Part shown: positions 53,462-62,918 of the stretch, piece by piece
Numbering within the stretch: the stretch's first letter is position 1
Layout: each line of letters begins with the position of its first letter
Origin: Stenotrophomonas lacuserhaii
GTDB lineage: Bacteria > Pseudomonadota > Gammaproteobacteria > Xanthomonadales > Xanthomonadaceae
DNA: 64,000 nucleotides
Assembly: GCF_014836545.1 (NCBI RefSeq)
Contig: NZ_JACSQS010000001.1
Coordinates: 174,828-238,827, forward strand
Reading direction: 5' to 3'
The notes under the pieces: generated by a model
Databases searched by the model: none
The model's input: the letters and a program-made list of their open reading frames with translations, nothing else
What the model was told of the DNA's origin: nothing
Position numbers and translations under genes: made by a program

Positions 53462-54076
53462 ATGAAACGACACTTCTCGATGCTGCGCGAGTTCCAGCTG
53501 GCCGACTGGTTCACCCTGGCCAACGCCTTCTGCGGCACCGGCGCTGTGTTCGCGGCGATGCGCTTCCTGCAGGACGGGGCACACGGCTACCTGCTGTTCG
53601 GCATGGCGCTGATACCGCTGGCTTTCATCTTCGATGCGCTGGACGGGCGCATCGCGCGCTGGCGCAAGTCGAGCTCCACCCTTGGCCGTGAGTTGGATTC
53701 ATTGTCCGATGTCATTTCCTTCGGCGTGGCGCCGGCCGCGCTGGCGTATGCCTGCGGCATGCAGGGTGGCTGGGACTGGCTGGTGCTGAGCTACTTCGTC
53801 TGCTGCGGCGTCAGCCGCCTGGCGCGCTACAACGTGACCGCCGAGGCGCTGTCCGATGGCGGTGACAAGGTGCCGTATTTCGAAGGCACGCCGATCCCGA
53901 CCAGCCTGCTGCTGGTGATCGTGCTGGCCATTGCCGCGGCCACCGGCGGCATCGGTCAGCAACTGTGGCTGGGCCAGTGGCAGCTGGGTCCGTGGCAGCT
54001 GCATCCGCTGGTGCTGCTGTTCGCGCTGTCCGGGTCGCTGATGATCAGCAAGACCCTGCACATCCCCAAGCCATGA
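53462..54076 (+). CDS. pssA: CDP-diacylglycerol-serine O-phosphatidyltransferase
   Basis: 204 residues with about six membrane helices. The CDP-alcohol phosphatidyltransferase signature D-G-x2-A-R-x8-G-x3-D-x3-D is present (DALDGRIARW, then LGRELDSLSDVISFGVAPA, about residues 60-90). The PssA-like context LADWFTLANAFCGTGAVFAA at the N-terminus is typical for type II serine phosphatidyltransferase. It makes phosphatidylserine, precursor of phosphatidylethanolamine. PhaE starts 13 bases later, so they are one operon. Another CDP-alcohol acceptor is possible. Confidence 0.85.
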   Translation: MKRHFSMLREFQLADWFTLANAFCGTGAVFAAMRFLQDGAHGYLLFGMALIPLAFIFDALDGRIARWRKSSSTLGRELDSLSDVISFGVAPAALAYACGMQGGWDWLVLSYFVCCGVSRLARYNVTAEALSDGGDKVPYFEGTPIPTSLLLVIVLAIAAATGGIGQQLWLGQWQLGPWQLHPLVLLFALSGSLMISKTLHIPKP

Positions 54077-54089
54077 CGCAGGTATCGGC

Positions 54090-55166
54090 ATGAGCGGATC
54101 AACCAACCAGCCCGGCGGCATGGATTTCGAGGCCCTTGCGCGCCAGTACTACGGCGCGTGGGGGGATTCGCTGCGCCAGGGCGGTGCCGGTGGCACCGAT
54201 CCGGGTGAGTGGAAGCAGGTCCTGGACTGGTGGGCGCAGCTGCTGCCCGAGCGCGGCCCCGGCCCAGCGGACGATGCGCTGCATCGGTTCCGCGAACAGG
54301 CCGGCGGCTGGTACGGCACGATGCAGCAGGTGGCCTCACGGTTTGCCGGCCGCGATGCCAGCAGTGCCGACGTGGCCCAGGCCTGGCGCGATGCGGTGAT
54401 GGGGCAGGGCAAGGGCGAAAACCTGCTGCACTGGATGCTGCAGGGCGCGCAGGGGAGTACCGGCGCTGGCGGCGGCATGGACGATGTTGTGGCCGTGCTG
54501 GAGCAGTGGCAGGAGCGCCTGGCGCCGTGGCTGCAGAGTCCGGCATTCGGCCCGGCGCGCGAACACCAGGCGCGCTGGCAGAGGCTTCTTCAGGCCCAGC
54601 AGGCGTTCCAGGGCCATTCCAGGGAGTATGTGGCGCAGATCCAACAGGCGCTGGACGCGGCGTTCGCGCTGTTCGAGCAGCGGCTCGCCGAACACGAGTC
54701 GCCGGGAAGCCAGCTGACCAGCGCACGGGCGATGTTCGACCTGTGGATCGAAGTGGCCGAGGAGGCTTACGCGAAGGTGGCGCTGTCGGAGAGCTTCCAG
54801 CAGGTGTTCGCCTCGCTGGGCAATGCGCAGATGCGCCTGCGTTCGGCCGTGCAGCACGAAGTGGAGCAGCTGAGCGAACGCGTCGGTCTGCCGACGCGGA
54901 CCGAAATGGATGCCGCGCACAAGCGCATCGCCGAGCTGGAGCGTCAGCTGCGCCGCCTGCAGGCCAGCGTGGAGCCGCTGCTGCGTGCCCCGGCCTCGGC
55001 TGCGGGAAGCGACGACTGGGCGGATGCAGTGCAACCGGCGGTCGCCAAGGTGGTGCCGCGGGCACGCAAGCGCGCTTCGCGTGCAACCAGCGCAGTGGCC
55101 CCCACGGCCAAGCCTGCGAAAGCGGCCAAGCCGGCCAAGCCGCGCGTCCGGAAGCCGCGCGCATGA
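54090..55166 (+). CDS. phaE: Class III PHA synthase subunit PhaE
   Basis: 358 residues, helical and Gln/Trp-rich, partner that activates PhaC. FEALARQYYGAWGDSLRQG at the start, SARAMFDLWIEVAEEAYAKV and LRSAVQHEVEQLSERVGLPT with MDAAHKRIAELERQLRRL (coiled coil) near the end are typical of PhaE. The tail is Ala/Lys/Pro-rich and basic (from about 310), perhaps binding DNA or granule surfaces. Overlaps phaC (ATGA). Confidence 0.93.
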   Translation: MSGSTNQPGGMDFEALARQYYGAWGDSLRQGGAGGTDPGEWKQVLDWWAQLLPERGPGPADDALHRFREQAGGWYGTMQQVASRFAGRDASSADVAQAWRDAVMGQGKGENLLHWMLQGAQGSTGAGGGMDDVVAVLEQWQERLAPWLQSPAFGPAREHQARWQRLLQAQQAFQGHSREYVAQIQQALDAAFALFEQRLAEHESPGSQLTSARAMFDLWIEVAEEAYAKVALSESFQQVFASLGNAQMRLRSAVQHEVEQLSERVGLPTRTEMDAAHKRIAELERQLRRLQASVEPLLRAPASAAGSDDWADAVQPAVAKVVPRARKRASRATSAVAPTAKPAKAAKPAKPRVRKPRA

Positions 55167-56230
55167 AAGGCCCGCTGGGATTCAATGCCGACGACCTGAT
55201 GCAGGAGACCCTGGCCATGCAGCGCAAGCTGATGGAGGGCCTGCAGCTGCTGCCATCGGTGGAGGACGTGGATTATGGCGCCACCGCGCGCGAGGCGGTC
55301 TGGAGCGACGGCAAGGTGGTGCTGTACCGGTTCGTGGGCGACCAGCCGCCGGTGCATGCCCGGCCATTGCTGATCGTCTATGCTCTGGTCAACCGGCCGT
55401 ACATGGTGGATCTGCAGGCCGACCGTTCGCTGGTGCAGAGGCTGCTGGCGTTGGGACACGACGTCTACGTGCTGGACTGGGGCTACCCGGACCGCTCCGA
55501 ACGCTACCTCACCCTTGAAGATTACCTGCTGCGCTACATCGAGGGCGCGGTGGATGCATTGCACGCGCGAAGTGGCGGGCCGGTGGACATGCTCGGCATC
55601 TGCCAGGGCGGTGTGTTCGCGCTGTGCTACGCCGCGCTGCGCCAGGCCAAGCTGGCCAATCTGGTCACCATGGTCACGCCGGTCGATTTCCATACCGCCG
55701 ACAACATGCTGTCGCACTGGGCGCGGCAGGTGGACGTGGACCTGCTGGTGGATACGCTGGGCAACATCCCGGCGGACCTGATGAACAGCAGTTACCTGAT
55801 GCTCAAGCCGTTCCGCCTCAACGTGCAGAAATATGTCGGCCTGCTCGACATCCTGGATGACAAGGCCGCGCTGGAGGACTTCCTGCGCATGGAGAAGTGG
55901 ATCTTCGATTCGCCCGACCTGGCCGGCGAAGCCTTCCGTGAGTTCATAAAGCAGTTCTACCAGGACAACGGCCTGGTCAAGGGGACGGTGCGCATCGGCG
56001 AGCACGCCGTGGACCTGTCGCAGATCACGTTGCCGGTGCTGAACCTGTATGCCGAGCAGGACCATCTGGTGCCGCCGGATGCCTCGCGTGCGCTGCGCGG
56101 GCGGCTGGGCACGACCGATTACACCGAATCCAGTTTCCGCGGCGGGCATATCGGTATCTACGTATCCGGCCGCGCCCAGCGCGAAGTGCCGGCGACGCTG
56201 CACGACTGGCTGCTGGCGCGCGCTGGCTGA
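55163..56230 (+). CDS. phaC: Class III polyhydroxyalkanoate synthase PhaC
   Basis: 355 residues, the family length for class III. Alpha/beta hydrolase with the lipase-like box GICQGGVF (catalytic Cys about 147), Asp in YAEQDHLVPP (about 300) and His in FRGGHIGIYVSG (about 330). It polymerises hydroxyacyl-CoA into carbon-storage granules with PhaE. The ATG lies in the phaE stop. The open frame extends upstream in phaE but is not coding. Confidence 0.95.
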   Translation: MKGPLGFNADDLMQETLAMQRKLMEGLQLLPSVEDVDYGATAREAVWSDGKVVLYRFVGDQPPVHARPLLIVYALVNRPYMVDLQADRSLVQRLLALGHDVYVLDWGYPDRSERYLTLEDYLLRYIEGAVDALHARSGGPVDMLGICQGGVFALCYAALRQAKLANLVTMVTPVDFHTADNMLSHWARQVDVDLLVDTLGNIPADLMNSSYLMLKPFRLNVQKYVGLLDILDDKAALEDFLRMEKWIFDSPDLAGEAFREFIKQFYQDNGLVKGTVRIGEHAVDLSQITLPVLNLYAEQDHLVPPDASRALRGRLGTTDYTESSFRGGHIGIYVSGRAQREVPATLHDWLLARAG

Positions 56231-56305
56231 ATGGCCCGTGCCGCCCACGCATGGCGTAGACACTTGCTTGGCTAGGGTAGTATCCAGACCATCTGAGCCG
56301 CTGCC

Positions 56306-56512
56306 ATGAATGCCATCCCGCCTCGTTCCCTGTCACGCTCGCTCAACGACCGCATGATCGCCGGGGTGGTCGGCGGCATCGCGCACCGCTTCGGCTGGAG
56401 CCCGACCCTGCTGCGCATCCTGTTCGTGGTGGTCTCCATCGCCTCGGCGGCCTTCCCGGGCATCCTGGTCTACCTGATCCTGTGGCTGCTGATCCCCAAC
56501 GAAGCCGACTGA
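56306..56512 (+). CDS. PspC-domain small membrane protein
   Basis: 68 residues. DRMIAGVVGGIAHRFGWSPT followed by LLRILFVVVSIASAAFPGIL and VYLILWLLIPNE is a complete PspC domain. Phage-shock C-type proteins sense envelope stress; solitary short versions are common in Xanthomonadaceae. Its 3' end overlaps the next frame by up to 31 bases. Confidence 0.88.
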   Translation: MNAIPPRSLSRSLNDRMIAGVVGGIAHRFGWSPTLLRILFVVVSIASAAFPGILVYLILWLLIPNEAD

Positions 56513-56949
56513 TCCCGGCCCCCTCCTGGTTGCGCGCGCTGCAGCTGCTCGGCGCGCTGTGGACCTCGCCCAACACGCTGATCGGCTTGGCCGCCGGCGC
56601 GCTTGGCTTGCTGGCCGGCGCCCGCGTGCGCTGGAGCGGCCGCGACTGTGCTTTGGTGTTCCAGCAGTGGCCGTGGGGGCCGGGCGGGGCGATCACCCTG
56701 GGCAACGTCATCCTGCATACCGGCGGTGACCTGCAAGTGGCCTGCCATACCTACGCGCACCGTGCCGGGCGCGGGGTGGAGCCGACAATCCAGCTGGATG
56801 ACCACGAGCGCGCGCACGTTTACCAGTACCTGGTGCTGGGGCCGCTGTACCTGCCGGTCTACCTGCTGTGCGGCGGGGTGAGCGTGCGCAATCCATTCGA
56901 ACGCGCCGCCGACCACTACGCACGCTTCGGCCACGGCTGGTGGCCCTGA
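56482..56949 (+). CDS. Hypothetical protein with HExxH motif
   Basis: 155 residues if the GTG at 56482, inside pspC, is used; a start closer to 56510 is also possible. There is a hydrophobic segment near 38-50 (IGLAAGALGLLAGARV). The motif DDHERAHVYQYLVLGPLYLP near 110 contains HExxH and is followed by VRNPFERAADHYARFGHGW, whose Glu-Ala-Asp could complete a zinc site as in DUF4157-like zincins. Activity is unproven. Translation is probably coupled to the PspC-like gene. Confidence 0.65.
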   Translation: MAADPQRSRLIPAPSWLRALQLLGALWTSPNTLIGLAAGALGLLAGARVRWSGRDCALVFQQWPWGPGGAITLGNVILHTGGDLQVACHTYAHRAGRGVEPTIQLDDHERAHVYQYLVLGPLYLPVYLLCGGVSVRNPFERAADHYARFGHGWWP

Positions 56950-57202
56950 CGGCAACGCCGCCGGGCGGTCGCGTCAGCGTCTGGCGAACGACGGCGTATG
57001 TGATCAGCGGGTTAGCGCGGCGTTAAAAAAACGTCAGGATTTCGCGTGGATCGTCCGTCATTTCCATGCAACCGGTCGTTATTACCATTGATGACATCTG
57101 AGTCAGCTTCGGCGCGCTAAGCTGCACTCAGGCGGTCGTGAAGGCAGTACTGCAGCGGCCACCTGGTTCAAGACGCAGTACGTAACCTGGAGAACACATC
57201 AC

Positions 57203-57418
57203 ATGGCAATTGTTTTATATGTCGGTGGTAGCAAGGACGGCGACAAGGGCGTGATGCCCTATGGCTTCAGCAAATCCCGCGCCGATACCGCGCTGGGGCC
57301 GGAGATCTATACCGAGCGGTTCATGGAACTGCAGGGCGTGGGCAAGGTCCGGTTGATGGCATTGGAGAGCCTGCGCGACGACATCGTCATGCAGCACGCC
57401 GCACGCCACTACCGCTGA
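57203..57418 (+). CDS. Small hypothetical protein
   Basis: 71 residues, no signal peptide. [20 protein letters not shown] at the start and basic helices after it. A GGAG site lies about ten bases before the ATG. I do not recognise it. It is followed by a series of perfect hairpins before tex. The 250-base gap upstream (56950-57202) shows no gene; an AT-rich stretch around 57020-57100 may hold the promoter. Confidence 0.55.
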   Translation: MAIVLYVGGSKDGDKGVMPYGFSKSRADTALGPEIYTERFMELQGVGKVRLMALESLRDDIVMQHAARHYR

Positions 57419-57434
57419 TCGCACTGACGGGCCT

Positions 57435-57510
57435 GGACACGCATCGAGGGCGTGTCCGCGCCGACATCCCAGCCTCACGCAAGGATGTCGGCGCCGGCAG
57501 GATTCCTGCC
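57435..57510. other. Three back-to-back perfect hairpins
   Basis: GGACACGC-N7-GCGTGTCC (57435-57457), GCGCCGACATCC-N13-GGATGTCGGCGC (57458-57494) and GGCAGG-ATT-CCTGCC (57496-57510) follow each other with no or one base between. They lie between the 71-residue ORF and tex (gap 57419-57600). They could be a terminator cluster, a structured leader of tex, or a small RNA. Confidence 0.7.
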
Positions 57511-57600
57511 CCGCCTGCCACGCCGCTGTCAACGACTTCCCGTGCCAGCCGTGCGGGGCCAGAATGGGATCTTTCCGCATCAAGGCCACGGCCGGACGCA

Positions 57601-59976
57601 ATGTCAGATACCAAGCTTGCCCAGCAGATCGCCCAGACCATCGCCGATGAAATCGGTGCCCAGGCTGCCCAGGCGCGTGCCGCCATCGCGTTGCTGGACG
57701 AAGGCGCCAGCGTCCCGTTCATCGCGCGCTACCGCAAGGAAGTCACCGGCGGGCTGGACGACACCCAGCTGCGCAACCTCGAGTCGCGCCTGACCTATCT
57801 GCGTGAACTGGAAGACCGGCGCGCTGCGGTGCTGTCCAGCATCGACGAGCAGGGCAAGCTGACCGACGCACTGCGCGGCGACATCCTGGCCGCTGACACC
57901 AAGAGCCGGCTGGAAGACCTGTACCTGCCGTACAAGACCAAGCGCCGCACCCGCGCGCAGATTGCCCGCGAGGCCGGCCTGGAGCCGCTCGCCGATGGCC
58001 TGCTGGCTGACCCGACACGTGATCCCAAGCTGTTCGCCGAAGCCTTCGTCGATGCCGAAAAGGGCGTGGCCGACACCAAGGCCGCGCTGGAAGGCGCACG
58101 CGCGATCCTGATGGAGCGCTGGGGCGAAGATGCCGCGCTGGTGGGTGAACTGCGCAGCTGGCTGTCCGAAAACGGCGTGATCCGCGCTCGCGTGGCCGAG
58201 GGCAAGGAGAACGAAGGCGCCAAGTACCGCGATTATTTCGAGCATGCCGAAGCGCTGGCGAAGATTCCCTCACACCGGTTGCTGGCGCTGTTCCGCGCGC
58301 GCCGCGAGGAAATCCTGCACCTTGAACTGGACCCGGGCACCGATGCCGAGGCCGGGCATCAGTACGGCGAAGGGCGTGTCGCGTTCAGGGCTGGTATCAG
58401 CGACAACGGCCGTGCGGCTGATCGCTGGCTGCTCGATGCCTGCCGCCTGACCTGGCGCGCCAAGCTGCACATGCACCTGCTGCTGGACCTGTTCAACCAG
58501 GCCCGCGAAAAGGCCGAAGCCGAGGCGATCACCGTGTTCGGTGACAACCTGAAAGACCTGCTGCTGGCCGCACCGGCCGGACCGAAAACCGTGCTCGGGC
58601 TGGATCCGGGCATCCGCACCGGCTGCAAGGTGGCGGTGGTGGATGCCACCGGCAAGCTGGTGGCCACTGACACCATCTACCCGCACGAGCCGCGCCGGCA
58701 GTGGGAGCAGTCGCTGCAGTCGCTCAAGCACCTGTGCCTGAAGCACAACGTGGAACTGATCGCGATCGGCAATGGTACCGCCAGCCGCGAAACCGACAAG
58801 CTGGCCGGCGAAGTGATCGCCGCCATGGGCAGCACCACGCTGCAGAAGATCGTAGTCAGCGAGGCCGGTGCATCGGTGTATTCGGCATCGGAATTCGCGG
58901 CCAGGGAGTTCCCGGACCTGGACGTGTCGATCCGTGGCGCGGTGTCCATCGCACGCCGCCTGCAGGACCCGCTCGCCGAGCTGGTGAAGATCGAGCCGAA
59001 GGCGATCGGTGTCGGCCAGTACCAGCACGACGTGGACCAGTATCGCCTGGCGCGGGCGCTGGAAGCGCGCGTGGAAGACTGTGTCAACGCGGTCGGCGTG
59101 CATGTCAACACCGCCTCTGCCGCACTGCTGGCGCGGGTGTCCGGGCTGTCCTCCACCGTGGCCGAGAACATAGTGCGGCACCGCGACGACAACGGACCGT
59201 TCAAGCGCCGCAAGGACCTGCTCAAGGTGCCGCGCCTGGGCGAAAAGACTTTTGAACAATGCGCCGGCTTCCTGCGCATCGCCGATGGCGACCAGCCACT
59301 GGACGCTTCCTCGGTGCATCCGGAAGCCTATCCGGTGGTGGAGCGCATCGTGGCCGCCACTGCCCGCCCGATCAAGGCACTGATCGGCGATGGCAGCTTC
59401 CTGCGCGGGCTGAAGGCCGAACAGTTCACCGACGATACCTTCGGCGTGCCGACCGTGCGTGACATCCTGAAGGAGCTGGAAAAGCCCGGCCGCGATCCGC
59501 GTCCGGAGTTCAAGGCCGCCCGCTTCGCCGAGGGCGTGGAGGACATCAAGGACCTGCGCGAAGGGATGATCCTGGAAGGCGTGGTGAGCAACGTGGCGGC
59601 GTTCGGCGCGTTCGTCGACATCGGCGTGCACCAGGACGGGCTGGTGCACATCTCGGCGCTGTCGGACACGTTCGTCAAGGATCCGCGCGATGTGGTCAAG
59701 GCCGGTGACATCGTCAAGGTCAAGGTGCTGGAAGTGGACGTGGCGCGCAAGCGCATCGCCCTGACCCGCCGCCTGGACGATACGCCGGGGCAATCCACCA
59801 GCCGCCCGGGCGCGCGCGAAGAGCGTCCAGGTGCGGGCAACCCGGCGCGCCGCGACGGAGGCGGCCGCAGTCCGGGCCAGCCGCGTGGCAATGGCGGCGG
59901 CGGGCGTCCTGGCAGCACGGCGGCCCCGGCCAACAATGCGCTGGCCGACGCCTTCGCCCGCGCCAAGCGCAGCTGA
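57601..59976 (+). CDS. tex: Transcription accessory protein Tex
   Basis: 791 residues. Order of domains: Tex N-terminal (1-190, [17 protein letters not shown]), YqgF/RNase-H-like (about 328-455, [20 protein letters not shown]), helix-hairpin-helix (about 485-560, [20 protein letters not shown]) and S1 RNA-binding (about 653-722, [20 protein letters not shown]). A Gly/Arg/Pro-rich tail (725-791) follows, longer than in many homologues. It binds RNA and transcription complexes; needed for fitness and toxin expression in other species. Confidence 0.95.
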   Translation: MSDTKLAQQIAQTIADEIGAQAAQARAAIALLDEGASVPFIARYRKEVTGGLDDTQLRNLESRLTYLRELEDRRAAVLSSIDEQGKLTDALRGDILAADTKSRLEDLYLPYKTKRRTRAQIAREAGLEPLADGLLADPTRDPKLFAEAFVDAEKGVADTKAALEGARAILMERWGEDAALVGELRSWLSENGVIRARVAEGKENEGAKYRDYFEHAEALAKIPSHRLLALFRARREEILHLELDPGTDAEAGHQYGEGRVAFRAGISDNGRAADRWLLDACRLTWRAKLHMHLLLDLFNQAREKAEAEAITVFGDNLKDLLLAAPAGPKTVLGLDPGIRTGCKVAVVDATGKLVATDTIYPHEPRRQWEQSLQSLKHLCLKHNVELIAIGNGTASRETDKLAGEVIAAMGSTTLQKIVVSEAGASVYSASEFAAREFPDLDVSIRGAVSIARRLQDPLAELVKIEPKAIGVGQYQHDVDQYRLARALEARVEDCVNAVGVHVNTASAALLARVSGLSSTVAENIVRHRDDNGPFKRRKDLLKVPRLGEKTFEQCAGFLRIADGDQPLDASSVHPEAYPVVERIVAATARPIKALIGDGSFLRGLKAEQFTDDTFGVPTVRDILKELEKPGRDPRPEFKAARFAEGVEDIKDLREGMILEGVVSNVAAFGAFVDIGVHQDGLVHISALSDTFVKDPRDVVKAGDIVKVKVLEVDVARKRIALTRRLDDTPGQSTSRPGAREERPGAGNPARRDGGGRSPGQPRGNGGGGRPGSTAAPANNALADAFARAKRS

Positions 59977-60205
59977 GGCAGGGCTGACAGGCCGGCCCGC
60001 AGTGTCTGGCCGAGCCCTTTCCGGCGATCTGGGACGGGGGGGCTTACGCAGCGCCCCGTGATTGCGCACACTGGGCGATGAGGGGGCCGATGAGGCCCGG
60101 GCCAGATGCCGGGAGGGCCATGGAGGTCAGTTCTGCACGCGTGTCGACCAGGTCCCCGTGCGCAGGCACGCGACAGGCCTGCGCGTGGGTGCGCGCGGTG
60201 CGCCG

Positions 60206-62380
60206 ATGAACGACCTGTCCGCCCGTCCTCCCATCGATCTGCAGGCGCAGCTGGAGCAGGCGCTTGAGCAGGTCCGCCGGCTGCGCATGATCATTGATGG
60301 CAGCGCGGCTGGCACCTGGGAGTGGAATCCGGCGACCGGCCACATGCAGGTCAACGCGCGCTGGGCCGAGATCGTCGGTTACACGCTGGAGGAGCTGCAA
60401 CCCATCTGCTCCGATACCTTCGAGCGTCTGGTCCATCCCGATGACCTGCAACGTTCCGATGTCCAGCTGCAGGCGCATTTTGCCGGCCAGACGCCGTTCT
60501 ACGAGTGCCTGGTGCGGATGCGCCACCGCAATGGCCACTGGGTATGGGTGCAGGACCGTGGCCGGGTCTGCGAATGGGATGCGGACGGGGCGCCGCTGTG
60601 GATGGCCGGCGCGCACGCCGATGTGACGGATCTGCAACAGGCACGCCAGGACGTGGCGGGTGCGCGCCAGCGGCTGCAGTCGATCGTCGATTCATCCGAT
60701 GAAGTGGCGGTCATCGTCACCGATGAGCAGGGCTCGATCACGCTGTTCAACTCCGGTGCCGAACGCCTGCTGGGCTACCGGGCCGATGAAGTGGTGGGCG
60801 TCGCCAGCCCGGTGCTGTTCCACCAGGGCGAAGAAGCAGATGCGTTCCTGCGGACCCTGCCGGCCGACGAAGCAGCGGGAGGGGACCTGTTTTCGATACT
60901 CAGCGCGAGGGCACGCGAGCACACTTTTTCACGGCAGTGGACCTTCCTGCGCAAGGACGGCCAGCCCCGCCAGGTGCGGCTGTCGATCAGCGCCCTGGCC
61001 GACGCACGGGGGGAGATCACCGGCTTCGTCGGCATGGCTACCGACATCACCGAGGTGTTGCAGGCCCGCGCCGAGGCACGCCTGGCGGAAGAGAAATTCG
61101 CCGGGGCGTTCACCAGCGCGGCGCTGGGCATGGCGCTGGTGTCGCTGGAAGGACGCTGGCTGGACGTCAACGATGCGCTGTGCCGGATCATGGGCTATTC
61201 GCGCAATGAGCTGCTGCAGGTCGATTTCCAGCGCCTGACCCATCCCGCCGACCTGGATACCGACCTGGCCATGGTGCAGGGCCTGCTGCGCGGCGAGCGC
61301 GCGCATTATCACCTGGAAAAGCGCTACATCGGCCGCGAGGGCAACGTCATCTGGACGCGTCTTTCGGTGTCGCTGGTGCGTAGCGAGCAGGGCGATCCGC
61401 TGCATTTCGTATCGCAGATCCAGGATGTCACCGCCCAGCACGCCAGCGAACAGCGCGTGCTGCAGGCCGAACAGCGCAGCCGGATCACCCTGGATGCGGT
61501 GACCGACCTGGTGCTGAGCGTGGACCTGGACGGGCGCATCGAACATGCCAACGCGGCTGCGGTGCGTGCGCTGGGCGGGCCGGAGGGCGCCCCGCTGCAT
61601 GGCCGCCACGTGGGGGAGATGATGCAGCTGACCACCGAATATGCACCGCTCTCACCGCTGGACATATCGGTGCTGCTGGATCCGGAAAGCAACGCAGTGG
61701 ACCTGCACTCGGACCTGCTGCTGGTGCAGGACGGGGAGAACATGCCGGTGGATGTCTCCCAGGCCTGGCTGCATGACGATGCCGGCGCGCTGCGCGGTGC
61801 GGTGTGGGTGATACGCGATGTGACCCAGCTGCGCGCGCGGCAGCGCGAGGCGCGACAGCTGGCCGAGATGGATCCGCTGACCGACCTGGTCAACCGGCGC
61901 GGTTTCGAAGCGCACCTGCAGCAGGCCATCGCCCACGTGGACCGCACCGGACAGGCCGCCTCGCTGATGTTCATCGACCTGGACCAGTTCAAGCCGGTCA
62001 ACGATACCTGGGGGCATCTGGCCGGCGATGCGGTGCTGTGGGCGGTGGCCAACGTGCTGCGCCATGGTGTGCGTGATTCGGACGTGGTGGCCCGGCTGGG
62101 TGGCGACGAATTCGCTGTGATCCTGGCGGGTTGTTCGCTGCGTCGGGGGCGACGGATCGCCGGCGAGCTGCTGCATACCATCGGCGGGCTGTCCATCCCG
62201 TGGGAGCAGCACCGCATCAAGGTCGGGGTGAGCATCGGCATCGCCTCGATCAACACCGGGATGAGCGTGGACGAAGCGGTGGCCGCGGCCGATGTGCAGT
62301 GTTACCGGGCCAAGGCGGCCGGACGCAACAACGTGCAGTCCGAACCGATGGGCCTGGATTCGCCACCGGAAAGTGACTGA
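60206..62380 (+). CDS. Diguanylate cyclase with four PAS domains
   Basis: 724 residues from the ATG at 60206. PAS domains at about 25-145 (AAGTWEWNPATGHMQVNARW), 150-275, 290-415 (SAALGMALVSLEGRWLDVND) and 425-540, the first three with PAC parts. GGDEF domain at about 555-715: DPLTDLVNRRGFEAHL, FIDLDQFKPVNDTWGH, and the active site RLGGDEFAVILAG, intact GGDEF. No membrane segment, so a soluble sensor. No EAL domain. The upstream frame to 60062 is possible but has no family likeness. Makes c-di-GMP in answer to an unknown signal. Confidence 0.9.
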   Translation: MNDLSARPPIDLQAQLEQALEQVRRLRMIIDGSAAGTWEWNPATGHMQVNARWAEIVGYTLEELQPICSDTFERLVHPDDLQRSDVQLQAHFAGQTPFYECLVRMRHRNGHWVWVQDRGRVCEWDADGAPLWMAGAHADVTDLQQARQDVAGARQRLQSIVDSSDEVAVIVTDEQGSITLFNSGAERLLGYRADEVVGVASPVLFHQGEEADAFLRTLPADEAAGGDLFSILSARAREHTFSRQWTFLRKDGQPRQVRLSISALADARGEITGFVGMATDITEVLQARAEARLAEEKFAGAFTSAALGMALVSLEGRWLDVNDALCRIMGYSRNELLQVDFQRLTHPADLDTDLAMVQGLLRGERAHYHLEKRYIGREGNVIWTRLSVSLVRSEQGDPLHFVSQIQDVTAQHASEQRVLQAEQRSRITLDAVTDLVLSVDLDGRIEHANAAAVRALGGPEGAPLHGRHVGEMMQLTTEYAPLSPLDISVLLDPESNAVDLHSDLLLVQDGENMPVDVSQAWLHDDAGALRGAVWVIRDVTQLRARQREARQLAEMDPLTDLVNRRGFEAHLQQAIAHVDRTGQAASLMFIDLDQFKPVNDTWGHLAGDAVLWAVANVLRHGVRDSDVVARLGGDEFAVILAGCSLRRGRRIAGELLHTIGGLSIPWEQHRIKVGVSIGIASINTGMSVDEAVAAADVQCYRAKAAGRNNVQSEPMGLDSPPESD

Positions 62381-62457
62381 TCGGTGCGTGAAGGTCTCAG
62401 CCGGTGAGAGCGGGGCAGGGGACACTGCCCGCATCTTCACAGACACCGGGGAACGGC

Positions 62458-62673
62458 ATGGCAGGTTGGGATCGGGAAGTGCTTCGTGCGTATGGACCTG
62501 CGGCAGCGGCGTGGATGGCCGCGGTGCTGGGTTGGCTGTTGCTTGAGCAGGTGCAGGGGGCGGCGCTGCACGTGGAACTGGCCAGCGTGCTGCGCTGGGC
62601 GGTGGTGGCGCTGCTGGGGGCCACGCTGGGACATGGCGGCTGGGTGAGCTGGCGGCTGTGGCGGAGAGCGTGA
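62458..62673 (+). CDS. Small membrane protein, hypothetical
   Basis: 71 residues from an ATG with GGGGAACGG upstream. Two hydrophobic stretches (YGPAAAAWMAAVLGWLLLEQ and VLRWAVVALLGATLGHGGWV) suggest two membrane helices. Not recognised. It lies after the diguanylate cyclase and before a dyad repeat. Confidence 0.5.
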   Translation: MAGWDREVLRAYGPAAAAWMAAVLGWLLLEQVQGAALHVELASVLRWAVVALLGATLGHGGWVSWRLWRRA

Positions 62674-62684
62674 CGACGGAAAGC

Positions 62685-62705
62685 GTGACGACCAACGGTT
62701 GTCAC
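62685..62705. repeat. GTGACGACC dyad repeat (one mismatch)
   Basis: GTGACGACC-AAC-GGTTGTCAC; one base differs from the consensus palindrome. A related ATGGCGGCC-AGC-GGCTGTCGTTAC lies at about 62720-62743. Confidence 0.78.
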
Positions 62706-62749
62706 CCACCGGCCGATGGCATGGCGGCCAGCGGCTGTCGTTACCAATG

Positions 62750-62778
62750 AAAAAGCCAGGCACGCGGCCTGGCTTTTT
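62750..62778 (-). terminator. Intrinsic terminator of tRNA-Leu
   Basis: AAAAAGCCAGGC, 5-base loop, GCCTGGCTTTTT. On the minus strand it lies nine bases after the tRNA 3' end with a T-run on either strand. Confidence 0.9.
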
Positions 62779-62786
62779 CTTCTTGC

Positions 62787-62872
62787 TGGTGCCGGTGAAA
62801 GGACTCGAACCTTCATGGGGTCACCCCCGGCTGATTTTGAGTCAGCTGCGTATACCATTCCGCCACACCGGC
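62787..62872 (-). tRNA. tRNA-Leu (CAA)
   Basis: 86 bases. Acceptor stem GCCGGTG/CACCGGC with A and encoded CCA. Anticodon stem-loop GCTGA-CTCAAAA-TCAGC gives anticodon CAA. Long class II variable arm CGGGGGTGACCCCATG. T-loop GGTTCGAGTCC. All features fit tRNA-Leu. Confidence 0.97.
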
Positions 62873-62918
62873 AGCGTGGCCGCGTAGTGTAAACAAAAGC
62901 GCGCGTCACGGGTAGGCC

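Noticed and set aside
58270..60069. A 599-codon open frame antisense to tex
   Set aside because: His/Arg/Gln-rich shadow translation of tex; no domain or ribosome site.
60062..60205. A longer N-terminus for the diguanylate cyclase
   Set aside because: The added 48 residues are Arg-rich with no domain likeness; the ATG at 60206 precedes the first PAS region by a normal distance.
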